64,000 nucleotides of DNA, from NCBI GenBank assembly GCA_963815965.1, contig CAWFIT010000001.1, positions 496,001-560,000 of the forward strand, given 5' to 3'. A program made the translations under genes and the position numbers. How positions within the stretch are numbered: the first letter of the stretch is position 1; each line of letters opens with the position of its first letter. Of this stretch, positions 1-8,118 are shown one piece after another. The notes under the pieces were generated by a model that had not been told where the DNA came from, searched no databases, and saw nothing but the letters and a program-made list of their open reading frames with translations. The DNA is from DASVFB01 sp963815965 (GTDB lineage Bacteria > Actinomycetota > Thermoleophilia > Gaiellales > Gaiellaceae).

Positions 1-2
1 CA

Positions 3-860
3 GTCGCCGAGCTCTGGAATCTCATCACGCTCCCGACCCTCAACCTGCCCGCCTCCGAGGGGTCGCTCGCGCTCGCGACGATGGTCTTCCGCACGGGACT
101 CCTCGATGCCGCCGATGCGTGCGACATCGGCATCCCTGCCGTGACGCTGCAGCGCCTGCACGGAGACGCGGCGTCCACGGCGCTAGACCGCGCGGGCGTT
201 CGCGTCGAGCTCGGAATGCCTGTACGCGCTGTCGAAGGACGAAAGCTCCAGCTCGACGACGGCGCGGTGGACGCCGACGCGGTGATCGTCGCAGTGCCGC
301 ACGAGTCCGTCGCCCGGGTCGTGCCGCCCGCCGCCGTCGACGCCGACGCCATCGCACGCCTCGGCTCGAGCCCGATCGTCAACCTGCACGTGCACTTCGA
401 CCGCCGCGTCCTCGACGAGCCGTTCGCCGCCGCGGAAGCCGCGTCGCCGCTGCAGTGGCTGTTCGACCGCACGGAAGCATCCGGCGTCGCGGGCGGACAA
501 CTCGTGTCCGTCTCGCTCTCCGGAGCGCAGGCGGACATCGGCGAGCCGCTCGCAACGCTGCGCGAGCGCTATGTGCCGGCGCTCGAACGCCTTCTACCGG
601 CTGCACGCACAGCGGAGGTGCTCGACTTCACCGCGACGCGCGAGCCGCGGGCGACGTTCCGCGCCGTCCCCGGCACGGCACGCCTGCGCCCCGGCCCGCG
701 AACCGCCGTGCCGGGCCTCTACCTCGCAGGCGCCTGGACGAACACCGGTTGGCCGGCGACGATGGAGAGCGCCGTGCGAAGCGGCGTCGCCGCCGCCAGA
801 GCCGCACGCACCGACCTCGTGCAGGGACACGCGCACGAGACGATCGAGGCCGTCGCATGA
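3..860 (+). CDS. hpnE: Hydroxysqualene dehydroxylase HpnE, 5'-truncated by window edge
   Basis: FAD-dependent amine-oxidase-family enzyme that makes squalene from hydroxysqualene, feeding the cyclase encoded next. The frame is open from base 3, so the N-terminal FAD-binding part lies outside the window and about 285 C-terminal residues are seen. The visible part starts with a WNLI..PTLN segment and ends with AGAWTNTGWPATMESA, the C-terminal FAD-contact region typical of squalene-associated desaturases. Its TGA overlaps the ATG of the next gene (ATGA at 857-860), so the two are translationally coupled. Family assignment rests on these motifs and on the following shc, hpnG and hpnH; a phytoene-desaturase-like role is the weaker alternative. 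Confidence 0.88.
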   Translation, partial: VAELWNLITLPTLNLPASEGSLALATMVFRTGLLDAADACDIGIPAVTLQRLHGDAASTALDRAGVRVELGMPVRAVEGRKLQLDDGAVDADAVIVAVPHESVARVVPPAAVDADAIARLGSSPIVNLHVHFDRRVLDEPFAAAEAASPLQWLFDRTEASGVAGGQLVSVSLSGAQADIGEPLATLRERYVPALERLLPAARTAEVLDFTATREPRATFRAVPGTARLRPGPRTAVPGLYLAGAWTNTGWPATMESAVRSGVAAARAARTDLVQGHAHETIEAVA

Positions 861-2716
861 GCGTCGCCGCCTCGCCCCGTCTCGACGCCGCGCGGCGAGC
901 GCTCTCCCGCGGCAGCCAGCACCTCCGTGGCCTCCAGCATCCGGACGGCTGGTGGAAGGGCGAGCTCGAGACCAATGTGACGATCGACGCCGAGGACCTC
1001 TTCGTCCGCCACTTCCTCGGCATCCTCACGCCCGAGCAGAAAGAGGCGACTGCCCGCTGGATCCGCTCGAAGCAACGCTACGACGGAAGCTGGGCGACCT
1101 TCTTTGCCGGACCGGCAGACCTGTCGACGACCGTGGAGGCGTACATCGCGCTTCGCCTCGCCGGCGATGCCGCCGACGCGGCGCACATGCGGTCTGCGGC
1201 GGAGCTCGTACGCGATGCCGGAGGGGTCGAGCGCACGCGCGTCTTCACGCGCATGTGGCTCTCGCTCCTGTCGCTCTGGTCGTGGGAGGACGTCCCGGTG
1301 CTGCCTCCCGAGCAGATGTTCCTCCCGCCGCGCGCGCCGCTTTCGATCTATTCGTTCGGCTGCTGGGCGCGGCAGACGCTCGTCGCGCTGTCGATCGCGT
1401 CCGCGCTACGCCCGCGTGCTGCGGTGCCGTTCGGGATCGAGGAGCTCCGTACCGGCGGCGAAGACCCGATGCCTGTCGAGCCCTGGGCGCGCCTCTTCAC
1501 GTTCGCCGACCGCGGCCTGCACCGCTACGAGCGAAAGCCGGTGGCAGCGGTGCGCCGCCGCGCCCTCCGCGCCGCCGAGCAATGGGTCGTCGAACGCCAG
1601 GAGGCGGACGGCTCCTGGGGAGGCATCCAGCCGCCTTGGGTCTGGTCGATCGTCGCTCTGCACGCGCTCGGCTATCCGCTCGACCACCCAGTGATCGAGC
1701 GAGCCCTCGCCGGTCTCGACGCCTTCACGATCGAGGACGAGCAGGGTCGCCGCCTCGAAGCGTGTCAGTCACCCGTGTGGGACACAGCGCTTGCCGTGCT
1801 CGCGCTGCTCGACGCCGGGTTCGACCCGGGCCACGAAGCGGTTGCGCGCGGCGCGCTTTGGCTCGCCGGCCGCGAGGTGCGCGTGCGAGGCGACTGGTCG
1901 GTGCGGCGGCCCGACCTCGAGCCGGGCGGGTTCCCGTTCGAGTTCGCGAACGACAACTACCCCGACGTCGACGACACGGCCGTGGTCGTGCTCGCGCTGC
2001 GGCGAGCGGGAATCGACGACGGCGGAGCGGCCGAGCGCGGCGTCGCTTGGTCGCTCGGCATGCAGTCGAGCGACGGCGGCTGGGCGGCGTTCGACGTCGA
2101 CAACACGAGCGGCCTGCCGGCGAAGCTGCCGTTCTGCGACTTCGGCGCAGTGACCGACCCGCCGAGCGCCGACGTCACCGCGCACATGGTGGAGATGCTC
2201 GCTTACGAGGGACGAACTGACGAGCGCGCAACGCAACGCGGGATCGAGTGGCTCCTCCGCGAGCAGGAGCCGGATGGATCGTGGTTCGGTCGTTGGGGCG
2301 CGAACCACGTCTACGGCACCGCCGCCGTCCTTCCCGCTCTCGCGGAGTGCGGACTCGCCGATCATCCCAGCGTGAGCGCAGCCGTCGACTGGCTCGAGCG
2401 CGTGCAGAACGACGACGGCGGCTTCGGCGAAGACTTACGTTCCTATCGCGATCCCGGTTGGCGCGGGCACGGCGAATCGACCGCGTCCCAGACCGCGTGG
2501 GCGCTGCTCGGCCTCCATGCTGCAGGCGCCGCCGAACGTCAGGCCGCGGAGCGGGCGATCAACTGGCTCGTTGAAACACAGCGCAGCGACGGCAGCTGGG
2601 ACGAGCCCTACTTCACGGGCACGGGCTTTCCCGGCGACTTCTACATCAACTACCACCTCTACCGGCAGGTCTTTCCCGTGATGGCGCTCGGCCGGGTTCT
2701 CGACGGCCGCGGATGA
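857..2716 (+). CDS. shc: Squalene-hopene cyclase
   Basis: Class II triterpene cyclase (619 residues, normal for the family) that protonates and cyclises squalene to hopene at the membrane. The acid motif DVDDTA sits at residues 370-375, with D372 equivalent to the catalytic aspartate of the DXDD motif. Several QW-type repeats are visible, for example QEADGSWGG, QSSDGGWAAFD, EQEPDGSWFGRWG and VQNDDGGFGED, and the protein ends in a QRSDGSWDEPYFTGTGFP region. I chose the ATG at 857 because it overlaps the hpnE stop and begins about 50 residues before the first repeat; longer upstream frames run through hpnE out of frame. It overlaps hpnG by four bases (ATGA at 2713). Confidence 0.96.
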   Translation: MSVAASPRLDAARRALSRGSQHLRGLQHPDGWWKGELETNVTIDAEDLFVRHFLGILTPEQKEATARWIRSKQRYDGSWATFFAGPADLSTTVEAYIALRLAGDAADAAHMRSAAELVRDAGGVERTRVFTRMWLSLLSLWSWEDVPVLPPEQMFLPPRAPLSIYSFGCWARQTLVALSIASALRPRAAVPFGIEELRTGGEDPMPVEPWARLFTFADRGLHRYERKPVAAVRRRALRAAEQWVVERQEADGSWGGIQPPWVWSIVALHALGYPLDHPVIERALAGLDAFTIEDEQGRRLEACQSPVWDTALAVLALLDAGFDPGHEAVARGALWLAGREVRVRGDWSVRRPDLEPGGFPFEFANDNYPDVDDTAVVVLALRRAGIDDGGAAERGVAWSLGMQSSDGGWAAFDVDNTSGLPAKLPFCDFGAVTDPPSADVTAHMVEMLAYEGRTDERATQRGIEWLLREQEPDGSWFGRWGANHVYGTAAVLPALAECGLADHPSVSAAVDWLERVQNDDGGFGEDLRSYRDPGWRGHGESTASQTAWALLGLHAAGAAERQAAERAINWLVETQRSDGSWDEPYFTGTGFPGDFYINYHLYRQVFPVMALGRVLDGRG

Positions 2717-3330
2717 GCGATCTGCTCGTGTTCGCCGCGCTCCGCCTCGAAGCGGCAGCGCTACCGAACGTCCCGGGTTGGACGGTGCTGCGCACCGGCA
2801 TGGGCCCTGCGCGCGCGCGCATCGCGGCCGCCAGAGGACTCGCGGTCGAGAGCCCGGCTGTCGCAATCGCCGGCGTCTGCGGTGCCGTCTCGCCCGAGCT
2901 TCGCGCCGGCGACGTCGTCTGCGCAACAGAGCTGCGACGGGAGGACGGCGACCCGATCGCCGTGCCGGCCGCCGAGGCGCTCGCGGCGGCGGTACGGCGT
3001 CGCGGCCTGCGCGCACACACCGGGCCGATCTTCTGCGTTGCGAAGATCATGAGCCCAGACGAGCGGCGCGCGCTCGAAGGGGACGGCGTGCTCGCCGTCG
3101 ACATGGAGTCGGCCTGGCTCGCCGAGGCGGCCGACGAGCGGCCACTCGCCGTCCTGCGCGTCGTCCTCGACACTGCCGGGCGCAGCGTCTTCGACCCGCG
3201 CACGGTGGCCGCCGGGGTCCACGCGCTGCGCGCTCTGCACCGCGCGGCATATGCGCTCGTGGATTGGACCGACGACTCGGTCGAGGTCGCGTCGGCGGAA
3301 CGCACCCGTGCATACTTGAGGACGCCGTGA
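2713..3330 (+). CDS. hpnG: Hopanoid-associated nucleosidase/phosphorylase HpnG
   Basis: Nucleosidase/phosphorylase-family enzyme (205 residues) that removes adenine from adenosylhopane during synthesis of C35 extended hopanoids. A VDMES motif at residues 129-133 carries the glutamate that binds the ribose in this superfamily; a glycine-rich GVCGAVSPELRAGD segment follows the N-terminal strand. It is squeezed between shc and hpnH with four-base overlaps on both sides (ATGA at 2713, GTGA at 3327), which supports a hopanoid role over a general MTA/SAH nucleosidase. The assignment rests on family features plus context. Confidence 0.9.
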   Translation: MSDLLVFAALRLEAAALPNVPGWTVLRTGMGPARARIAAARGLAVESPAVAIAGVCGAVSPELRAGDVVCATELRREDGDPIAVPAAEALAAAVRRRGLRAHTGPIFCVAKIMSPDERRALEGDGVLAVDMESAWLAEAADERPLAVLRVVLDTAGRSVFDPRTVAAGVHALRALHRAAYALVDWTDDSVEVASAERTRAYLRTP

Positions 3331-4334
3331 GCATCCCACTCCGCCAGAGCGTCGCCGTCGCGCGCTATCTCATGAAGCAGCGGGTCAAGGGCAACGAGAA
3401 GTTCCCGCTCCTCGTCGAGCTCGAGCCGCTCTTCCAGTGCAATCTCGCGTGCTCGTTCTGCGGGAAGATCCAGTACCCGAAGGAGATCCTCAAGAAGCGC
3501 ATGCCCGTGCAGCAGGCGCTCGACGCGATCGACGAGTCCGGCGCGCCGATGGTGTCGATTGCCGGCGGTGAGCCGCTCGTGCACCCCGAAGTGCACGTTA
3601 TGGCGGAGGAGCTGATCAAGCGGAAGAAGTTCGTCTTCCTCTGCTCGAACGCAATCCTGATGAAGAAGAAGATGGATCTCTTCGAGCCGTCGCCGTACTT
3701 CGCGTGGGTCGTGCACCTCGACGGGATGCGCGAGCGCCACGACCAGTTCGTCGAGCGCGAGGGGATCTTCGACAAGGCGGTCGAGGCGATCGCGCTCGCA
3801 AAGGAACGGGGCTTCCGCGTGAACACGAACACGACGTTCCTCACCACGGACACGCCGAAGACGGTGCGCGACGTGCTGGACTTCCTCAACGACGAGCTGA
3901 AGGTCGACCACATGATGATCTCGCCTGCGTACGCGTACGAGAAGGCGCCCGACCAGGAACACTTCCCCGGTGTGACGGCTTCGCGCAAGCTGTTCAGCGC
4001 CGCGTTCGCAGACGGCAAGCGGAAGAAGTGGCGGCTGAACCACACGCCGCTCTTCCTCGACTTTCTCGAGGGCAAGGCCGACTTCCAGTGCACGCCGTGG
4101 GGTATCCCGTCCTACTCCGTGTTCGGCTGGCAACGGCCGTGCTACCTGATGGCGGACGGATACACGCAGACATACAAGGAACTGATCGACACGACGGACT
4201 GGTCGAAGTACGGCCGCGGCAACGACCCGCGCTGTGACAATTGCATGGCGCACTGCGGCTACGAGCCGACCGCGGTGCTCGCCGCGAGCAAGTCGCTGAA
4301 GCAGAGCGTGCGCGCGCTCGTCGCCCATCGCTGA
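3327..4334 (+). CDS. hpnH: Adenosylhopene synthase HpnH (radical SAM)
   Basis: Radical SAM enzyme (335 residues) that adds the 5'-deoxyadenosyl group to hopene, the first step to extended hopanoids. The cluster motif CNLACSFC lies at residues 38-45 (Cys38, Cys42, Cys45), followed by SIAGGEPL, the usual SAM-contact GGEP motif. A C-terminal CDNCMAHCGYEPTA segment matches the cysteine-rich HpnH tail. The GTG at 3327 overlaps the hpnG stop and gives a normal N-terminus. Codon use is richer in AAG lysines than its neighbours, in keeping with a conserved protein. Last gene of the hopanoid operon seen here. Confidence 0.96.
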   Translation: MSIPLRQSVAVARYLMKQRVKGNEKFPLLVELEPLFQCNLACSFCGKIQYPKEILKKRMPVQQALDAIDESGAPMVSIAGGEPLVHPEVHVMAEELIKRKKFVFLCSNAILMKKKMDLFEPSPYFAWVVHLDGMRERHDQFVEREGIFDKAVEAIALAKERGFRVNTNTTFLTTDTPKTVRDVLDFLNDELKVDHMMISPAYAYEKAPDQEHFPGVTASRKLFSAAFADGKRKKWRLNHTPLFLDFLEGKADFQCTPWGIPSYSVFGWQRPCYLMADGYTQTYKELIDTTDWSKYGRGNDPRCDNCMAHCGYEPTAVLAASKSLKQSVRALVAHR

Positions 4335-5110
4335 TCTAACGCCCGAGCTCCGCGAGTACGCCGAGACGCCGGACCGCTTCTCGGACGTCGTTGCAGACGC
4401 GAGCGTCGAGCGTTTCGCCGACGAGCGAATCTGCATCCTGCAGGGCCCGACCTGGGCGTCGGTCAGCGGAGTGCAGTCGAACCGATCGCGTCGAGACGCT
4501 CTTGGCGGAGGTGCGGAGCGAGTCCCGCGGAGAAGGAGCCGGTGTGGTGGATCGGGCCCTCGGCACAGCCGGTCGACCTCTATGAACAACTGCAGGCGCT
4601 CGGCCTGGGCTAGCCTCGGGACCGTGCGCTGCTCCTCCATGCGCTCGCGCTCGCGCGTGAGCCGGAGGGGCCCGAGGGAATCGATGTCGTGCGCATCGAC
4701 ACGATCGAGAAGTTCTCGCGGCGCGAGAGCTTCAGTGGGACGCTTTCGACACGCCGGAGGACAAGCGCGCGAAGAACCGCGCGCGGCTCCGCGAGGATTT
4801 CGATGAGTCGCAACGCCTCGCGATTCCGGTCGGCTTTCTCGCGACGCTCGACGGGCGGCCGGCCGGCACAGCGCTCGCTATCCCTTCGGATCGCGGCGTT
4901 TTCCTGATCGGGGGCTCGACCGCGGAGTGGGCGCGCGGCCGCGGCGTCTACCGCGCGCTCGTTCGCGCGAGATGGGACTTCGCCGTCGCCCGCGGGACGC
5001 CCGCGCTCGTGATCCAGGCCGTGCCGGACACGTCGTACCCGATCGTGCTGCGCCTCGGCTTCGAAGAGGTCTGCACGATCCGGCGTCTCGAGGATTCGCG
5101 CGGCAGCTAG
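4327..5110 (+). pseudogene. Frameshifted GNAT-type acetyltransferase remnant
   Basis: A protein can be followed only by changing frame at least three times: ADLTPELREYAETPDRFSD near 4330-4470, then EKEPVWWIGPSAQPVDLYE near 4530-4590, then PRDRALLLHALALAREP near 4613-4665, then a long segment with VFLIGGSTAEWARGRGVY and LVIQAVPDTSYPIVLRLGFE ending at TAG 5110. The last part looks like the acetyl-CoA-binding half of a GNAT fold. No convincing start codon is visible after hpnH. The number of shifts in under 800 bases is more than elsewhere in the window, so real decay is likely, although sequencing indels could contribute. Confidence 0.7.
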
Positions 5111-5163
5111 AGGAACTCGAAACAACCAGCCGGTGTAATAGCCGCAGTGGTGGGCCGACCACT

Positions 5164-5706
5164 ATGACCGAAGCGGAGCTCATCGCCCGCGCAAAGCGGG
5201 GAGACGCTGCCGCCTACGAGAAGCTCGTGCGCACATATCAGGGCATCGCCTTCCGCACCGCATGGCTCGTCGCCGGGAACGCCGCCGACGCGGAGGAGGC
5301 TGCGCAGGACGGCTTCGTCAAGGCGTACCGCTCGCTCTGGCGCTTCCGCGCCGGCGCGCCCTTCAAGCCATGGCTGCTCCGGATCGTCACCAACGAAGCG
5401 CACAATCGCCGTCGCACGGCCGGCCGCCGCGAGACGCTCGCGCTGCGTGCGTCCGGGGAAGTCGTCTCGGGGGACGCGGCCCCGTCCCCCGAGACGGCAC
5501 TCCTCGGCTCCGAACGTCGCGAGGAGCTGCTCGCAGCCGTGAACCGGCTCGAGGAGCACCATCGCCGCGCGATCGCGTGCCGGTACTTCCTCGACCTATC
5601 CGAAGAGGAGACGGCCGCGGTGCTCGGTTGCCGCCGCGGCACCGTCAAGTCGCGCCTCGCGCGCGCACTCGAACGCCTGCGCGCCGAGCTCGGGGAGGAG
5701 GCATGA
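5164..5706 (+). CDS. ECF-type RNA polymerase sigma factor
   Basis: Extracytoplasmic-function sigma factor, 180 residues. Region 2 is seen in the N-terminal part (YEKLVRTYQGIAFRTAWLV, then AEEAAQDGFVKAYRSL and PWLLRIVTNEAHNRRR). Region 4 is C-terminal, with LSEEETAAVLGCRRGTVKSR as the helix-turn-helix. The ATG at 5164 is the first start giving a complete region 2, and little precedes it. The stop overlaps the ATG of the next gene (ATGA at 5703), so the sigma factor is co-expressed with a membrane protein that may hold it inactive. Target promoters cannot be told from the sequence. Confidence 0.93.
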   Translation: MTEAELIARAKRGDAAAYEKLVRTYQGIAFRTAWLVAGNAADAEEAAQDGFVKAYRSLWRFRAGAPFKPWLLRIVTNEAHNRRRTAGRRETLALRASGEVVSGDAAPSPETALLGSERREELLAAVNRLEEHHRRAIACRYFLDLSEEETAAVLGCRRGTVKSRLARALERLRAELGEEA

Positions 5707-6386
5707 CGAACCTCGACGCCGAGCTGCACGGCCTCGCGCCGTTCATCGAGCTGCCGCCCGAGCCCGAGCTCGCGCCCGCGGTGCGCGCACGGATCGGCGG
5801 GCGGCGGCCACGCCCGGGCCGGCTCGTCCTCGCGCTGGCGCTCGTGCTCCTCGCAGTCGCCGTCACGTTCGCCGTGCCGCCCGCGCGGAGCGCGATCATC
5901 CGCTGGCTCGGCATCGGGAACGCCAGAGTCGAGTTCGTGGATCGGCTGCCCGACGTTCGCACGCGCCGCCCGCTCGACCTCGGCGTCCACACGTCGCTCG
6001 CAACCGCGCGGAAGAGCGTCCGCTACCACGTCCTCACCTCGAAGCTCCTTGGCAAGCCGAACGGCGTGCGCCTGCGCTTCGACCAGGTCGCCTTCGTCTA
6101 CGGCGACCACAAGCTTGTCGTCCTGCAAAGCGAGGGCACCTTCTTCACGAAGGAGGTCGGTCCGCTCACCAACGTCGACCGCTTCCGCCTCAACGGGGCA
6201 GACGCGATGTGGATCTCCGGCCAGCGCCACGTCTTCGGCTACGTCGCCGGTCCCGGTGGGGATCACGCTTCGGAGCTGTACCTCGTCGGTAACGCGCTGA
6301 TCTGGCAGCGCGGCTCGCTGACGCTGAGGCTCGAAGGGAAGCTCTCGCGCGCGGAAGCCGTGCGGATCGCGCGCTCGTTCCGGTGA
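5703..6386 (+). CDS. Single-pass membrane protein, candidate anti-sigma factor
   Basis: 227-residue protein with a short proline- and arginine-rich cytoplasmic N-terminus (about residues 1-38), one hydrophobic helix (LVLALALVLLAVAVTFAV, about 39-57), and an extracytoplasmic domain of about 165 residues rich in beta-type sequence. No zinc HxxxCxxC motif is present, so it is not a ZAS-type anti-sigma factor. The role is inferred from topology and from translational coupling to the sigma gene (ATGA overlap) and to the lysyl-oxidase-like gene downstream (GTGA at 6383). Domain family not recognised. Confidence 0.6.
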   Translation: MTNLDAELHGLAPFIELPPEPELAPAVRARIGGRRPRPGRLVLALALVLLAVAVTFAVPPARSAIIRWLGIGNARVEFVDRLPDVRTRRPLDLGVHTSLATARKSVRYHVLTSKLLGKPNGVRLRFDQVAFVYGDHKLVVLQSEGTFFTKEVGPLTNVDRFRLNGADAMWISGQRHVFGYVAGPGGDHASELYLVGNALIWQRGSLTLRLEGKLSRAEAVRIARSFR

Positions 6387-7084
6387 AGGCCGCGCTCGTC
6401 GCGCTGCTCCTGCCCGTGCTCGTCGCCTCGGCCGGCGCGCCGGCCGCCGATCTGCCGGATCTCGATCAGGCGACGCCGCTCGGCGTCTCGCTCACCGAGC
6501 GCGACGGAAGGCTGCTGCTCGTGTTCGGCTCCGCGGTCGACAACATCGGGCCGGGGGCACTCGTCGTGGAGGGGAGGCGCGCGGGCAAGGTCATGCGCGC
6601 CTGGCAGGTCGTCGGCGACCGTCGCTACGCGTTGAGGACACCGCTCCGTTACGTCCACTCCGCGACGCACCAGCACTGGCACCTCGCCGCATTCGAGCGC
6701 TACGAGCTCCGCCGTGCGGGAGCGCTCATCGGGCGCGATCGCAAGACCGGCTTCTGCCTGAACGACGCGTACGAGACGCGAGCCCTCAACCGCATGCCGC
6801 GCTGGACCGGCGCCTGCGGCGCCAGGCGCCCGGGCGCACACACGATCCGCGAGGGCATCTCGCCCGGGTTCGGCGACGACTACGTTCCGTCGCGGGAGGG
6901 ACAGTCGATCGACGTCACCGGCCTGCCGCCTGGGCGCTACGTCCTCGTCCACCGCGCCAACCCGGGAAGAGACCTGCGGGAACGCTCCTACGCGAACAAC
7001 GCGGCCTCCGTCGCGATCGACTTGCGCGGTCGCCGCGTTCGCGTGCTGGCGCGCTGCCCGGATTCGCCCTCCTGCGGAACCTGA
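6383..7084 (+). CDS. Secreted lysyl-oxidase-like copper protein
   Basis: 233-residue exported protein starting at a GTG that overlaps the previous stop. Residues 1-22 form a signal peptide with an alanine-rich end. The motif HSATHQHWH at residues 92-100 places His92, His96, His98 and His100 like the copper ligands of lysyl oxidases (HxHxH type), and the following LAAFERYELR and the C-terminal IDVTGLPPGRYVLVHRANP region also fit bacterial members of the family. It may oxidise lysine side chains or amines in the envelope, but bacterial substrates are largely unknown. Co-operonic with an ECF sigma factor and membrane protein, suggesting envelope-stress control (inference). Confidence 0.8.
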   Translation: MKAALVALLLPVLVASAGAPAADLPDLDQATPLGVSLTERDGRLLLVFGSAVDNIGPGALVVEGRRAGKVMRAWQVVGDRRYALRTPLRYVHSATHQHWHLAAFERYELRRAGALIGRDRKTGFCLNDAYETRALNRMPRWTGACGARRPGAHTIREGISPGFGDDYVPSREGQSIDVTGLPPGRYVLVHRANPGRDLRERSYANNAASVAIDLRGRRVRVLARCPDSPSCGT

Positions 7085-7126
7085 GTGCCGCGGGTGGTGT
7101 AAGAGCGGCAGACCAAAGGAGGAGAA

Positions 7127-7495
7127 ATGCGCAAGCTCATCGTCTTCACGGCGCTCACGGCGCTGATCTGCGTTCCGGCTGCGTTCGCGAAGGAGCGCAA
7201 CCTCACACTGGCGGGAAAGCCGTCCGTGACAAAGGCGGGGAAGGCCTGGACTGCGACCGTCAACGTCACGATCGACAAGGAGCCGCAGGCGGGCAAGGCG
7301 CCGACGATCCGTCTCATCAACCAGTCGATCAGCACCGCCGCACGCGTCGTCAACATCAGCGCACGCCCGACGTCGGAGCTTGGCGTCTACCGGGCGCGGG
7401 TCGCGTTTCCAAGCGCAGGAACGTGGCGCGTTGTCGTCATCGACACGGTGACCGGACGCGCGTATTCGTTCGGGCGGACGTCAGTCCGGCGCTAG
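7127..7495 (+). CDS. Small secreted protein of unknown function
   Basis: 122 residues with a clear signal peptide (MRKLIVFTALTALICVPAAFA) and a predicted beta-rich mature domain. A strong Shine-Dalgarno AAAGGAGGAG at 7115-7124 fixes the ATG at 7127, and the 42-base gap means it is not coupled to the lysyl-oxidase-like gene. The repeated T/V/R-rich strands (TATVNVTIDKE, YRARVAFPSAGTWRVVVID) resemble a YtkA/FixH-like or immunoglobulin-like fold; that is a guess. Its TAG is shared with the convergent gene through CTAG at 7492-7495. Confidence 0.72.
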   Translation: MRKLIVFTALTALICVPAAFAKERNLTLAGKPSVTKAGKAWTATVNVTIDKEPQAGKAPTIRLINQSISTAARVVNISARPTSELGVYRARVAFPSAGTWRVVVIDTVTGRAYSFGRTSVRR

Positions 7496-8118
7496 CCCGT
7501 CCACGGAGCGAGCTCGAGCGCTCGTTCGTACGCGGCGCGATCGTGCACCGGCTCACCGTGCGACACGATCACGCGCTCGAACGGGAGCTCGAGCAGCGTC
7601 CGCAGGGCGGGAAGCGCTCGCTCCTCGTGCCAGGGCGTCGCCCACACGCGGAGCTCTCCCTCCGGCGCCGTGAGCGCATCCGCGAAGACGATCGTGCGCT
7701 GCTCCGGCAGCCACACCGGCGTCTCGTTGCGACCGCGTCCGTCGTAGAGCGCGACGAGCCCGCCCGGTAGCTCGCTACCAGGCTCGATCCCTTCGAGATC
7801 TGTCTCGGGAACATTCGTGCGCCAGAAGAGGTACGGGCCGAAAGCACGCGCGCCGTAACGGCGCACGAACAGATCGACGTCGCGCACGTGGTCCGGCTTG
7901 AGGATGACCACGACCGTCGGCGGACTCGCGTCGATGCGAGCCCAGATGCCCGTCGCGTCGTCCGGCGGCGCGAGCGGGTCGATCAGGATCACCTCGCCGC
8001 CTGATTCGACAGACGTGGAGCTCACGAGCGGCCCCCACCCAGCGTCGGGCCGCCAATCCGGGTACTCGATCCGCCAGAGCCACAGCCCGGGCGCGACGTC
8101 GAGAATCGCGTGCGTCAC
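7492..8118 (-). CDS. MBL-fold-like protein with degenerate metal site
   Basis: 208-residue protein resembling small metallo-beta-lactamase-fold hydrolases: GGEVILIDPLAPPDD strand, VVILKPDHVRDVDLF where THxHxDH would be expected, and a C-terminal VIVSHGEPVHD strand. The HxHxDH signature is reduced to a single D-H pair plus the late HGE..H, so zinc hydrolysis is doubtful and a binding role is possible. The GTG start at 8118 overlaps the stop of the upstream beta-lactamase-like gene (GTGA), a coupled pair. Function not established. Confidence 0.62.
   Translation of the reverse strand: MTHAILDVAPGLWLWRIEYPDWRPDAGWGPLVSSTSVESGGEVILIDPLAPPDDATGIWARIDASPPTVVVILKPDHVRDVDLFVRRYGARAFGPYLFWRTNVPETDLEGIEPGSELPGGLVALYDGRGRNETPVWLPEQRTIVFADALTAPEGELRVWATPWHEERALPALRTLLELPFERVIVSHGEPVHDRAAYERALELAPWTG

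Noticed and set aside
119..2716. 865-codon reading frame starting inside hpnE
   Set aside because: Only the part from 857 is squalene-hopene cyclase; the first 246 codons are Arg-rich shadow of hpnE.
2646..4640. 664-codon open frame on the minus strand
   Set aside because: It runs antisense across hpnG and hpnH; codon pattern is a shadow of GC-rich coding on the plus strand and no domain is seen.
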